In this document: one piece after another, positions 47,101 through 58,135 of the stretch
Numbering within the stretch: the stretch's first letter is position 1
Layout: every line of letters starts with the position of its first letter
Assembly (NCBI GenBank): GCA_012934845.2
Contig: WNNJ02002886.1
Location: 1 to 64,000 of the forward strand
Direction: 5' to 3'
Length of the DNA stretch: 64,000 nt
Source: Pomphorhynchus laevis
Taxonomy: Eukaryota; Acanthocephala; Palaeacanthocephala; Echinorhynchida; Pomphorhynchidae
Program-made: the position numbers and the translations under genes
The notes under the pieces: model-generated
Databases searched by the model: none
What the model saw: only the letters and a program-made list of their open reading frames with translations
What the model was told of the DNA's origin: nothing

Positions 47101-48371
47101 CCCTCCACATTCACGAGAGGCGATACATCTAGTGGGGACCAACGGATTCGAATGCATCGCCTCACTACTTGAAAAATTTGCACACATAGATTGCTCCCAC
47201 CAAGCGCAACACGAGATGCGAGTTCTTTCTTAGCTTGAGACAATTTATCCCTTTGAAGAGCGTCAAGATCGTTTAAGAGACTAACATGGGATCCTTTTAA
47301 ACGATATGAATTCCGAAGAATTAACTCAGCATGCGACTGCTCGCTGAATACGGCCTTGAGTAAACGCGGCATATTACTAAGTGTATCACGCTTACCCAGT
47401 TGAAATAATGCAACGAGTTTAACACGTTTGACAATATCCACATTGCAATAACCAAGTTCCTGAGTCAATATAAATCTCACACTCTGACGTCCTCGTTAAG
47501 ACGTTCTTGTGCGTTCTCAAATAAAGATTCTCTTACATTGGCCAGTGTATGTTGACTTATTGCTGACGCTTGTTCCTTCTTTTTGACAGTCCCATTATTA
47601 GACACATGACCATGATTCAAAACCTTACAATATGTATATTCATCATTAATAACATCAGGTAAATGCACTGGAACATTCATGGCTACAGTTTCACCCTCTA
47701 CAGTTAAATCTATATTCATTGGATTATTTGCAAGACTTGATGAGGGATATATAATGTTAAGACTTGAGGAGGGATATATAGAGTTAGAATAGCTTCCATC
47801 ACTATTACTGGAATTTTCAACATTCTAAGTAGATTTGGAAATAAGGTCTTCCTTACTTTGACCGGCACTTATGCTTTTTGGAATTGGTGGAGCTGATATG
47901 GGTCCAAGAGAATTACAACTCGACTGACCGACAACCAAGGGGGTAGATTCCGTCTTCAAATCATTTATCAAAGATGCGCATCAGTACCCGCAGTAGAAAG
48001 ATGCATTAGACAGAGCTGTTTTCTTTTCCCCGGGAACTGAAACACTTGTCCACACATGACAATCTTCACTTGAACACCGAACCTGATAATCCACAAACTT
48101 GGCAGCATCACCTCGCTTTGTAGTCTTCCTCTGTTTGACCATTATATGAATGTATATTCAGATTATATATTCAGACTTTATCAGATTAAAGTCTCTTGTG
48201 TAGATTTCAATATAGATTGTGTAGGTTCTTCTGGTATAGGTTTTTAGGTTTAGGGTCTTCTAATTTAGGTTCTTACTTAGGTTTTTTAGGGTTTTTTAGG
48301 TTTTTCGGGAATTGTGTATTTTATTGTGTGTATTTTAGATTGTAAGTAGTTAAGAGATAACAAGATAGTTT
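44124..48371 (-). mobile_element. LINE family C (CR1-like), inserted into family B copy 5
   Basis: The minus strand carries ORF1 (about 47080-48140) then ORF2 (about 44200-47190), both broken. ORF1 starts MVKQRKTTKRGDAAKFVDYQ with the finger CSSEDCHVWTSVSVPG...FYCGY. The endonuclease shows IFYCNVRSLLQKVDELK, TVIIGDLNMPDVEW and SDHRVVNVLL. RT shows QHGFRKGYSTVTNLL, IILFDFSKAFDRVDHRF and [23 protein letters not shown] stop codon lies just before LLYADDLKIW. The C-terminus has GHGLTLRRERIRKSRAVQFD. No target duplication is clear. Confidence 0.82.
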
Positions 48372-48645
48372 AAACTGGTGCCGTTCGAGTTCTCCTCCGT
48401 CGTCGTTTTGATCATACATCCCACCAACTTGTTTCTCTTGATTGGCCTACCATTTATTGTCGTGTTCAAATTCGTCTTCTTATCATTGCTTTTCGCCTTA
48501 TAACTTTTCATACCCCTTCATTTCTCAACCTTCCTTTTCTCGACAATTCTCGTACTGTGTATTGTGATCTGCGTTCCCGTAATTCCCTTCTTTTACATGT
48601 CCCAAACTACTCTACCTCGATTGGCTTCCGAAATTTTTACAAAAA
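48372..48645 (+). mobile_element. LINE family B-related copy 5, right part
   Basis: Continues copy 5 after LINE C. It matches copy 4 from about 41573 (FEFSSVVVLIIHP-like, FKFVFLSLLF region) to the TYYSTS segment, then is cut near 48640. Confidence 0.75.
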
Positions 48646-48836
48646 TTTCGGTAGAAATTTATAAAAATAAAAAATTTTTAGAGTAAATTTTATTCTTAAA
48701 ATTTGTCATTTAGAGGAATATTGGTGAAATAAAATTTTAGCAGTTAATATAATAAAATAATAATTTTATTCTTAGAATTCAACACTTCGAGAATATAGAT
48801 ACGGATGTATTTATATGTAAACTTTAAACTGTCTTA

Positions 48837-49472
48837 TCATTCGATAAGAAACTTGCTAAGAAATAATGGCAGAACATCTTTTAGCGATGGTACATAGTGC
48901 CCACCCTTATGAATATAGCATTCATGATCTTTAAACAAATGTTGCAGTCGTATACTTCGTTCGCAGTGAATTACCCGATCAGTTTCTCCATATATGTGTA
49001 AACTTGGAATACATATCGGTTGATTTTCATAACTTGCCAATAAATTTACATGCTGGCGACTTTTAAATCCGGCGACAAAAATTACAAATCGAATGCCGTT
49101 TTTAACTAGTAAATCATTCTGAGCTGCGACTACTGCAAGAAACGCAGCGCCTTGACTAAATGCCAAAACTCCGTCGTATTGTTTTTCGTGTAATGAACTG
49201 GAGAACTTTTCAACGGAACAATCGAAATTATATGGCTCGGAATGATTATGCTCGGAACTGTAGCTGTATGTTTTCGACTCTTGATTATACTCAGAAAACC
49301 ACCAGGCTCGACCGTTTTCTATTAATTCGTCAATTTGATTAGGAGCATCTAGGTAGTCAAAATGTGCAAAATTGCGGCATCCTTTTCTCATGCTTCCGGT
49401 CTTTTCGTGAAAACGTTTTGCTGATTGTCTGTATCCGTGTAGACAAAGAATATTTAACTTTCTATTTTGCAT
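48837..49472 (-). CDS. OVCA2: OVCA2-like serine hydrolase (FSH family), single exon
   Basis: 211 residues, close to human OVCA2 (227), with no intron. It is an alpha/beta hydrolase of the FSH1/OVCA2 family. LHGYRQSAKRF at 11-21 is the N-terminal family signature. The nucleophile elbow is AFSQGAAF with Ser106; IYGETDRVI gives Asp165 and KGGHYVP gives His192, so the catalytic triad looks complete. WWFSEYNQ near 57-64 is the usual mid-region Trp motif. It is cytosolic by inference, as no signal peptide is seen. Human OVCA2 is reported to hydrolyse long-chain esters; the natural substrate here is unknown. It lies just right of LINE debris, and its 5' end faces the + strand exon at 50.08 kb. Confidence 0.9.
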   Translation of the reverse strand: MQNRKLNILCLHGYRQSAKRFHEKTGSMRKGCRNFAHFDYLDAPNQIDELIENGRAWWFSEYNQESKTYSYSSEHNHSEPYNFDCSVEKFSSSLHEKQYDGVLAFSQGAAFLAVVAAQNDLLVKNGIRFVIFVAGFKSRQHVNLLASYENQPICIPSLHIYGETDRVIHCERSIRLQHLFKDHECYIHKGGHYVPSLKDVLPLFLSKFLIE

Positions 49473-50078
49473 TATGTTCTGGTTAAGTTTGTCATCTGAA
49501 AGACATGGTAAAATTTTACCATATGCGAATACTACCTATGTAGTGGCCTTAATGCTCATATTCTTAGAGTATCACTTAATTTATATAAAGCGTTGATCAA
49601 GCATTATTTGATAAATTCATTACTTGACGTGCGATACATTAATTGAAAAAATATGTTAAAATGAAAATTATGTTCTTTATCAAATTATTTGACTAATATA
49701 ACTATTATAAGCATATAAAAATACGTTTAATTTCGATTCGATTGTTCCCTTTAATATTAATCAAATGTTTAATAATTGCTAGAACCTTCAATATTTATCA
49801 AATGATCAATAATTGCAAGTATATTTGTTTACGAATTCGATTAAAAAAAGATCTATATCATGAAATAATGCTTTATTGAAATATTTTATTGCATCAAAAT
49901 ATGATCATTCATTTTTGCGGAGTCTAAGTAGTTTATTCTTATATAAATTTATAAAGTAAATGTTTTAATCTTAAGATTTCGATAATTTAAATCAATTCTT
50001 GAATCAATTCTTATACGATCAGATAAGCTAAGTCTGGGTATTTTTTAAATTTAAAATTTTTTTTAATTTTATCTTTAG

Positions 50079-50218
50079 GATTTAAAAACGTTAGATGTAG
50101 ATTTATCCGAATGTTCAAAATATCAATTTGAAAGAACAACTGGCAAACATATCCGTCCAAAAGTTATTTGCTGTATTGCAAGAGCAGTAAACAATCAGAT
50201 TTATTCTAATAATTACAG
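50079..50218 (+). CDS. PDSS1: Isolated N-terminal exon of a PDSS1-type polyprenyl synthase
   Basis: One exon with acceptor TTTATCTTTAG before it and donor GTAAAC after it. It encodes DLKTLDVDLSECSKYQFERT then TGKHIRPKVICCIARAVNN. This aligns with the YYFDGKGKAFRPIIVALMARACN region of human PDSS1, N-terminal of the first Asp-rich motif. It ends in phase 2, exactly the phase needed by the exon at 61841-61991, which is on the opposite strand 11.6 kb away. No further exon was seen on the + strand nearby. It is either the displaced exon of the 58-62 kb gene or a partial duplicate. Confidence 0.7.
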
Positions 50219-51157
50219 GTAAACTCTTAATATTTTTATAGTAAAATAAATTAAGTAATAATTAAATTTCTAATGATATTTAATTATCTAGTGTATCTTA
50301 TTTTTATCTTAAGTCGTTTGCCATCAATTCAAATAAATAACAGACAATGTATTATAATAAGGGTTATAGGTCATCAGAAAGAACTGCTATGCTATAAGGT
50401 TTCAGCACCTATTCCTCGACCCAACATAGCAGCGGAACCAAATACGTGTTAAGGACGTATTTCCTCTGATTAGATTTTATTATAAAGTACCTTATTCAAA
50501 TACAAAGTACTTATTATCCGTCCATAAAAATTGTCCGCTAATAATTTTAAATTTATTTTTAATAAAATTTTGTTGATTTATATATTTTACTATTTTCTGT
50601 TTGATAGTATTTTTATAGTAAACTAGTTTAAAATATGTATCTATTAAATTATTTAAATGATTTTAAAGAAAGCCAATATCATTACATATTGTTGCAATTC
50701 TTAAAATTTCATTATTTAATGTATTATATTTTATATTATATGGTATGCATGAATGCTCATGCAAAAATATGTTTCTTGTAAATTTAAATATGTCATCTTT
50801 ACGATATAAATTAATAGTAGTTTTAGTTAATGTTAATTTAATGTTCATATCTAGATATACACCTTCTTTATCATTAATATTGGTATTATAAGAATGAGGC
50901 TACCTGAATAAATTTGTCCACTTATTGAATAATAATTATTAGAGTTAAATACACGTTAAAAGCGAACAGTTAAACAGTTACGAAGAAATTCATATTCTGT
51001 AAAGCTTAAAAATAAGTCAGCTATAATTGGGCTACTATTACTTCTCAATAAAACACCTTTTATTTGTCTAAATATAGATGTCCCTACTTTTAAATAATTT
51101 TAATTTATTAAAATATTTAAGAATTCTAATAATCCAATTTTATACATATATTTATTT
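50219..51157. other. Non-coding, AT-rich
   Basis: Between the isolated exon and the MULE repeat. No motif-bearing frame. If the inversion idea is right, one breakpoint lies in or near this stretch. Confidence 0.4.
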
Positions 51158-51237
51158 GTACTTGACGTTCCTATTTTTAGATAGGCGTCATATAATAACT
51201 ATAACTATGCTACAACTATGTTATCTAACTATGTTAG
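51158..51237. repeat. 80-bp direct repeat, left of the MULE
   Basis: Identical over all 80 bases to 52689-52768 and in the same orientation. It starts GTACTTGACGTTCC and ends AACTATGTTAG, with internal AACTATG repeats. Confidence 0.98.
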
Positions 51238-52688
51238 GGCTGGGTCCATTTTTCACATTATGTGAAAAATTGTCCTTTTTTCACATAAATTTTTTACCCC
51301 TAAAATGAAAATAAATCTCAATGGAAAAATAATAAAGAGCAATAGAGGAGATGATAAAATAGCTTATGAAGGCTATTTCTACAATTACACAAAGACCGAG
51401 TTGGGCAAGAAGCATTGGCGCTGCAATAAGCGAGGGTGTAACTCAATATTGAAGACGGATATTGGGAATGTATTGTGGGATGTAGTAGGTGTTCATAACC
51501 ATCTAAGAGATGAAGTTAAATATCATCGAACACTTCTCAAAGAAAAAATAAGGACCAGGGCTTTGAATTCAAACGAATCATCGAGGAATGTAGTCCTAAA
51601 TGTTATAAAGGATAATCAAACTATAAAGGTTCCTCTAAATTTGAAGAAACTTAATAGCTATGTAACAGATGAAAGAAGGAAAAACAACTTTACAACAGTA
51701 AAAGATTACGACATTCCTTTGGAGCTCCAAACTACTACAGATAATAAGAAGTTTTTATTTTTTGATAGTGGAGTTAAAGATAAGGATAGGGTCGTAATCT
51801 TTACAACTGAAGCAAACATCTCTCATCTTGAAATATCAAACATTCTACTTTGCGATGGAACATTTAAGACAGCCCCTTCAACATTTGAACAGTTATTTAC
51901 TATTCAGATAAAGGTTAGGGGAACGTTTTTGCCTGTGATGTACTGTTTCATGAAAAATAGAAGAGAGGAATCGTATGACAAAATATTTGGTTGGATAAAA
52001 ACAAACTACCCAAAGGTTACAGTAGTCAGAAATTTATCATTATCGATTTTGAATTGGCAAGTTATAACTCCTTACATTCTCATTTCGATAATTCTACATT
52101 ATATGGATGTGACTTTCATCTTGGTCAAATTGTTTGGCGAAGAGTTCAGATGTTGAATTTTTCTAAGGAGTTCATCAATAATCCTCAAACAAAGCTTCTA
52201 GTTAAGATGATACTTGCATTATCCTTTGTCCCGCCGTCTGACGTGTTTATTGTGGCTGCAAGGTTAAAGAATTATATAATCGAAGAAAGATCTTTGGATG
52301 TTTTAATGCTTTTTGAATGGTTTCAGCGTGAATATCTATCGAATGAAACTTGTAACAAAAAGATATTATTTTGGAATGTTTACGAGAGAACAGAGATGAA
52401 TATTCCCAGAACCACTAACTCTCTTGAAGGTTACCATAGGCATCTAAATAGCTTGATTGATAGTAAACAGAGTTCTATAATTCCAATTCTAAATGAACTA
52501 AAAAATGAACAGTTAATCGTGGATAACAAGATTTTACTACTTCTTCATGAAGATATAAAAATACCCGAAGATCCCGTGAAATCCCTTTTGGCTTCCTACA
52601 AGTTGCTTCCAAGTATAGATTATCTCAAGCATATTGCTCTGAATTTTCATTGGAAACTTAACTAATAAAATGAAAAATGGTCCTAACG
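51238..52688 (+). mobile_element. FLYWCH/MULE DNA transposon between 80-bp direct repeats
   Basis: The core is 1451 bp. Its ends are weak inverted repeats: GGCTGGGTCCATTTTTCA at left and the complement of CGTTAGGACCATTTTTCA at right, 14 of 18 matching. A near-perfect palindrome lies at 51243-51275. It carries one transposase gene. The transposase resembles the Phantom/MULE group of insect DNA transposons; that assignment is from architecture. Confidence 0.8.
51305..52665 (+). pseudogene. MULE transposase with FLYWCH zinc finger, one frameshift
   Basis: The N-terminus has a FLYWCH finger (YEGYFYNYTK, HWRCNKRGCNSIL, VGVHNH). The DDE core has LLCDGTFKTAP (first Asp), FIIIDFELASYN followed by YGCDFHLGQIVWR (second Asp and CxxH), and TTNSLEGYHRHLN (catalytic Glu). 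The first part is open 51305-52156 and the second 51991-52665 in another frame. The shift lies at about 52015-52030, between TNYPK and QKFIIID. Otherwise undamaged, about 450 residues, so inactivation looks recent. The stop codon lies 23 bp from the right end of the core. Confidence 0.85.
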
Positions 52689-52768
52689 GTACTTGACGTT
52701 CCTATTTTTAGATAGGCGTCATATAATAACTATAACTATGCTACAACTATGTTATCTAACTATGTTAG
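52689..52768. repeat. 80-bp direct repeat, right of the MULE
   Basis: Exact copy of 51158-51237. Flanking bases differ on the two sides (TTTATTT before the left copy, ATAGTATATC after the right copy). Confidence 0.98.
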
Positions 52769-54492
52769 ATAGTATATCTTTTTCCGAATATAAGATTAAT
52801 TAACTTTACTAACGCTTCTTTAATATCTACTAAATCTAGATTTGTATAAAGAGTACTAAAATTGTACGTATTTATATTTTGAAAATTTATTCCTTTTGTG
52901 TGTTCTAAAAATTCTTTTGTAGAATTAATACTAAATTAGAGTTTCATTAGCATTCGATTATTCTACAATATTTTGAAAGAGTCAAAATAAATCGAGAGAA
53001 TCATAAAAATATATTTAAAAGCACTACATATGAACCTGAGTTTTATTGGATTTTTATGTAATTTTGGATTTCAATATAATATAGGTTTGTTTTATTATCT
53101 GATTCAATTATTATACCCTTTTTATCCATTATAGAACAGTGACTTGTAATAATTGTTTCTAAACTCAACTCACTACGTTCATATGTTGTGTTTATATTTA
53201 AATAATTATATCCAATTAATTATTTATTAATAATTAATTTATTTATATCTTTATTAATTTGATCTTTTCTTTTATGATTATTTGCTATTTTCATTTTCTG
53301 TTTAATTTCATCAAATATATAAGTTTTCCAAATGTTTATCTTTGATGTATTTAAGCTTTCACTATTAATCAGATTACTAAAGTAATCATTTAAGTTATTA
53401 TATAACGAAATGTAAATTTTATTTTTGTCGTTGTTATTATTTAATCTACATTTATAACCTTTGATAGCATTATTATGCCCGTTTGTATATTTATTACCCT
53501 AGTTCAAAAAATTGAATTCCAATATAATATAGCCAGTTTTATTTAAAGGCACTTTTATGCTTAACACTGTATACAAGTTAAATTCTTCCGTGTGCATGTT
53601 TTAAATATCAATTAGATGCATTGAGATTTTAAATAAAACTTAAAAATAACTACGATTTATACAATAACCAAAATTACTTGGGTTTCATTTAAATTTCAAA
53701 AGTAACTTAATTTTCATCATAATATTTGTTATCGGATAGGGATATTAAATTCTTTCAGATTAAAATAAAACATGCTTGACACTTCATAATAAAATTAAAG
53801 TGATCGCTTATTGTCTATTTCACAGCGGACTTGAAAAGAAGTCTACTATTTATTTAATTCACTACAAAATTTTTAATTCAATGTCTTTTAAATTCAGAAT
53901 GGCGCTGTTTAAAATATAAATTAAAGAATTTCTTTATAAAACCTAAAAATATTTTGATTTCTTACAAAAAATATAAAAAGATATAAAAGCTATGTTTTAT
54001 TTTATAAATCAAAACAAATCTAGAAACATTTATTTAGATCAAATCTTTTTAATTTTTACAAAAATTGTAAATTAAAAAATCAATAAAAATTTTAGACCTC
54101 GACCTTCGAATATTATTTGACTTTAATAGTTTTTCTATTAAAGTATATGATGTTTTTTAGAAAAAATAATTTTTAAAAATCAAATCATTTTATAAACGAA
54201 ATAGCTTGAACTGTTTAGTTGCTTACAACTTAACATGTCACTTTAGTGGTCTACACTTTCTCATATCTTCTTACAAAAAAATATAAAAAGATATAAAAGC
54301 TAAAGGTTTATATTATAAACTAAAACTTTATAAAATAATATAAATATCTATAATATAATACATTATTAATTAATGAATTTACTAAAAACTATAATATCAT
54401 CTGTTATTTTATATATTTACAATGATATGGTATTAATTTATGATTAAAAGCAAAATGATTTATATAATAAAAATAAATACAACGGAATATTT
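52769..54492. other. Non-coding, AT-rich
   Basis: Downstream of mS34 on its strand. Only low-complexity A/T sequence was seen. 53960-54000 and 54270-54310 share AAAATATAAAAAGATATAAA. Confidence 0.4.
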
Positions 54493-57400
54493 TTAAACCA
54501 ATTTAATGTATTTATCAGTATTGTGGCGTACACATTTTGGTTCGGATGTGATATTCAGCTTAGCAAACTCCAATTTAAGAATTTCAGCAAGAGCTGGAGG
54601 TAGGTCTATAAGTTTTGGAACTTCTTCGATTTCTTTGTATAGCTCGCCTTCCGCAAGTGTGCGATCTTTGTAGAAATGCTCTTCATCTTTTGGAATCAGA
54701 TACCAGTCGTAAGCACGAGCACGTTTTATTTGCGTTAATCCTCTACGTTCTCCGCGATACACTTCGAAACCATAAAACTCATCTGCATTGAATATACTAG
54801 TTTTGTGCATTGTGAAATAGGAAACCTCTAGAATTTAAAAAACTGTCTAAATATGATACATTTCATTGGTTTTATTTTTAACTGGTATCGATCTAGTATC
54901 CTTTCGGCTAATGGGTCTGTGCAATTTAAGAATGACGGATTATTGATCTCACTATTTCCTAGGCATTATAAAATATACTTGATCCTAACTTTGACAGTAC
55001 ATGCTGCTCAAATAGGCTATTATTTAAATTATGGAGAGTGTGGAGTGTCGTGTGACATCATGTAGCAAATAATAAATTTACTGAATAAATTTACATAAAG
55101 TATGTAAAAATCAAAATTTTAAAAATCACAATATATATTTTTTATTCTTTAATAGCTAGGACAAAATGAAAATAAAATAATTATTTTTCCATTAACAAAA
55201 CATCATAAACTATAATAGAATGGCTCAGTATAAATAGAATTATCCAGGTTATTTTAGAGATACAAATTATTTCTTTTTTTCAATAAAAATCATTTCACTA
55301 AATTTTTATTGATTTTTATTTTTTCAATTTTTGTAAAACTCGGAAAATTTGATCCTCATTAAGGGTTCTCAGATAATATGTAAAGCCAAACATAATCAGA
55401 AATGCAACCTTTGCTGATTCAAGCTGAACAAAAATACAATATTGCAGTCTCAGCTCTGATTCAACTCTAGGATTACTAATTGATATTAAATAGTTACATT
55501 AATGTTTTTAATGTAATTCTGTTAGATATATTTATCTAAGTAATATGATTAATTAAATTAATTAATTTTATTAATTTATTTTTATTAATTTATAAAACGA
55601 GTTTAGTTTATGAAATATTAGTTATTTAATTTATGATATAATTTAATTATAAACGATAGAACTAAATGAATATTAATTAATATAATTAACAGTACATAAT
55701 ATAATATTATAAATTTATTTTTGCATAAAATATAATATAATCTATTATAATATTATATAATATATTAATATTATGACATTATATAATAATTTATAATATG
55801 GAATAATTAAAATTTCTTAATTTGATTTATGATAGTTAATTTTTTAGTTTAATTTATGAAATGATAGTAATTTATGAAAATTAAATTCCATAAATTATAT
55901 GATAACATTTATTAAATGTCAGAATCATTAACAATCACATTTGACAGATGCTGAAAACAAAACAAACTTTCGAGCGTTTCGCCATATTTTGGCTAATCAG
56001 TAGATGCTATTCGCTGCTGGGTGCGGAGAGACTCATAGACAGCTAAAATAGTCCTCCTCTGCATCCAGTAGTAGGATGTATCCGGCGCTGATGAGTCAAA
56101 ATAATGACAAAACGGGACCTAGTATCGTTTTGTTGATTCTTTCGTGGCTGCGGCATTATACAAACAGCTTAAATAATATTATTGTATAATACCGTGCACA
56201 TTTATGCATATCAATAAAAATCAGAGATATATTTATGCATCGACCATTGGCGCTAACAGAAAGATTATGAAATGATATTACGTGACAAAATCATCGAAAT
56301 ATCATAATTGCCAGATGCGGTAAATAAAACAAACTTTAGAAAGGCGGCTTTGTTATATTTTGGCTCATGAGTAAGGGATACTTTCTCTGCACTAATTAGC
56401 AGAAATTTTTCCTACTAATTAGCCAAAAATAAGAGAAAACAGCCTTAAGGAAGTTTATTTTCAGCGTTTGTCAATTATAAATAATATAATATTAACATGT
56501 AATATTATGGCATTATATAATAATTTATAATATGGAATAATTAAAATTTCTTAATTTAATTTATGATAGTTAATTTTTTAGTTTAATTTATGAAATGATA
56601 GTAATTTATGAAAATTAAATTCCATAAATTATATGATAACATTTATAAATTTATTTTTGCATAAAATATAATATAATCTATTATAATATTATATAATAAT
56701 TAATATTATTTGATCCCCATAATGAGAAATAACAAAAACATTAAAATCTACACTTAATCCGTGTTATGTAGAAAATAAATTAAATTACATGATTTTCACG
56801 TCTTCGAGTATTTTTTAAATTTATTTATTGTTACACTGTATCCATATAAAGTCAACTAAGAAGGAATCAATCATGAAACGATGGGTTCCCCATCGTATTA
56901 TGTTATCGTTTTTCAATTGATTTCATGTTGATTCAATTCAATTAATTCGATGCTTTTACAGCATTTTTTGACTCTCTAGAAGTTGTGGAATATTCACTAT
57001 TTCTTAAAAGAGAAAGAGGAAATGTCAGATTATTTTAAAGGTCTTCATATATTTATTGAAAATTTGATCAATGTAAAGGTTTTTCGAATTTTTTATGACT
57101 AATTAAAAAATCATTAAAATCTAAATTGACGGATCAAAAGTTTATCAATCAGTTAATAATATTTGATCAAACATCAATAGAATTACTGTACAATTACTGT
57201 ATTCTGCAAATACATTGGCGATATACTACTAATTCAGAAATTAATGATTCACTAAGAGTTTTAATTACAAAAAAATTAATTGTAAAATATATTTGACTCA
57301 CTAGTTGATCATCTGTCAAAAATTTATGTTGAATTAGCTAAATGACCTAAATTAATCGAATTAAAAAATAGTTTAAATTCTAAATAAGTTTTGATGAGTT

Positions 57401-58043
57401 ATGAACCAAAAATATATCAAAGCCGCACGTATAAAGGAACATTTTGTTTCAACAAAAACATAATATTTCAGTGAAATAACTAAAATATGCAGATCGTAAA
57501 GCAATTGTAAGTCTTGATTAGATTATAATCGGTAGCGTTACTTGGACTATCAGAATCGTGTCATCATTGTAATAATTAAAATACAAATTTTAATTATTTA
57601 TTCCAACTTATTTTAAAATTATTATTTTAAAAATTTAAATATTTTTTCGACTCTTATAGCTCGTAGGACGAGAATTCCCTCATAATAAATAAAATTTCTT
57701 TACTTAATAGGAAATGTATTAATTGAAATAAAAATGTTACTACATCTTAATCAGGGTGTTGTAACGTAAACTTTTTATCATTTTTTACATTAATGATTTT
57801 AGTAAAATATTTCTGCCTTTTTAAAAATTCAATTTGATCGTTTTCAATATTAAATATCAATTATATTTTGGAATTGATTTTTAAATTTAAAAATAATGCA
57901 TCTATTGGACCTGGATAAGTTTTTGCCAATTCTACGTTGCATACCATTCGTCCAATTCCTCTGCATCGAAGATTTGAACATATTTCTAGGAGGCTTTTGC
58001 CGTATTGAAGTCCTTTACGTCCAACATATTCAATCTTACCCAT
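54493..58043 (-). CDS. MRPS34: Mitochondrial small-subunit ribosomal protein mS34, two exons
   Basis: Exon 1 is 57911-58043 and exon 2 is 54493-54827; they join in phase 1 to give 155 residues. The donor is CCAG/GTCCAA and the acceptor TTTTAAATTCTAG/AGG. It starts MGKIEYVGRKGLQYGKSLLE and continues CRGIGRMV. Across the junction it reads TYPEVSYFTMHK, then FYGFEVYRGE and YDWYLIPKDEE, then LIDLPPALAEILKLE. These match the mS34 family layout (IGR..GKTLWEIL, G.GRMV, RYPE.SY, Y.L.PK.EEE). It acts in the mitochondrial 28S subunit. An in-frame ATG at 58103 is possible but less fitting. The 3.1-kb intron holds only repeats. The gene lies 93 bp from the prenyltransferase stop, same strand. Confidence 0.82.
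55709..56697. repeat. Direct repeats inside the mS34 intron
   Basis: A unit of about 140 bp at 55775-55915 recurs at 56505-56646, nearly identical, and a 50-bp unit at 55709-55758 recurs at 56646-56697. Order is X-Y then Y-X. Between them, two related stretches (about 55940-56000 and 56305-56365) both contain AAACAAACTTT and ATATTTTGGCT. Confidence 0.8.
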
Positions 58044-58135
58044 TGTATGGTCGCTCTGTAATGTGTTCAAACAAAATGAGCAGTTATAAAGTACACAGAA
58101 CAAATTGGACTGATGTTATTAAAATTGAAAAAGCT

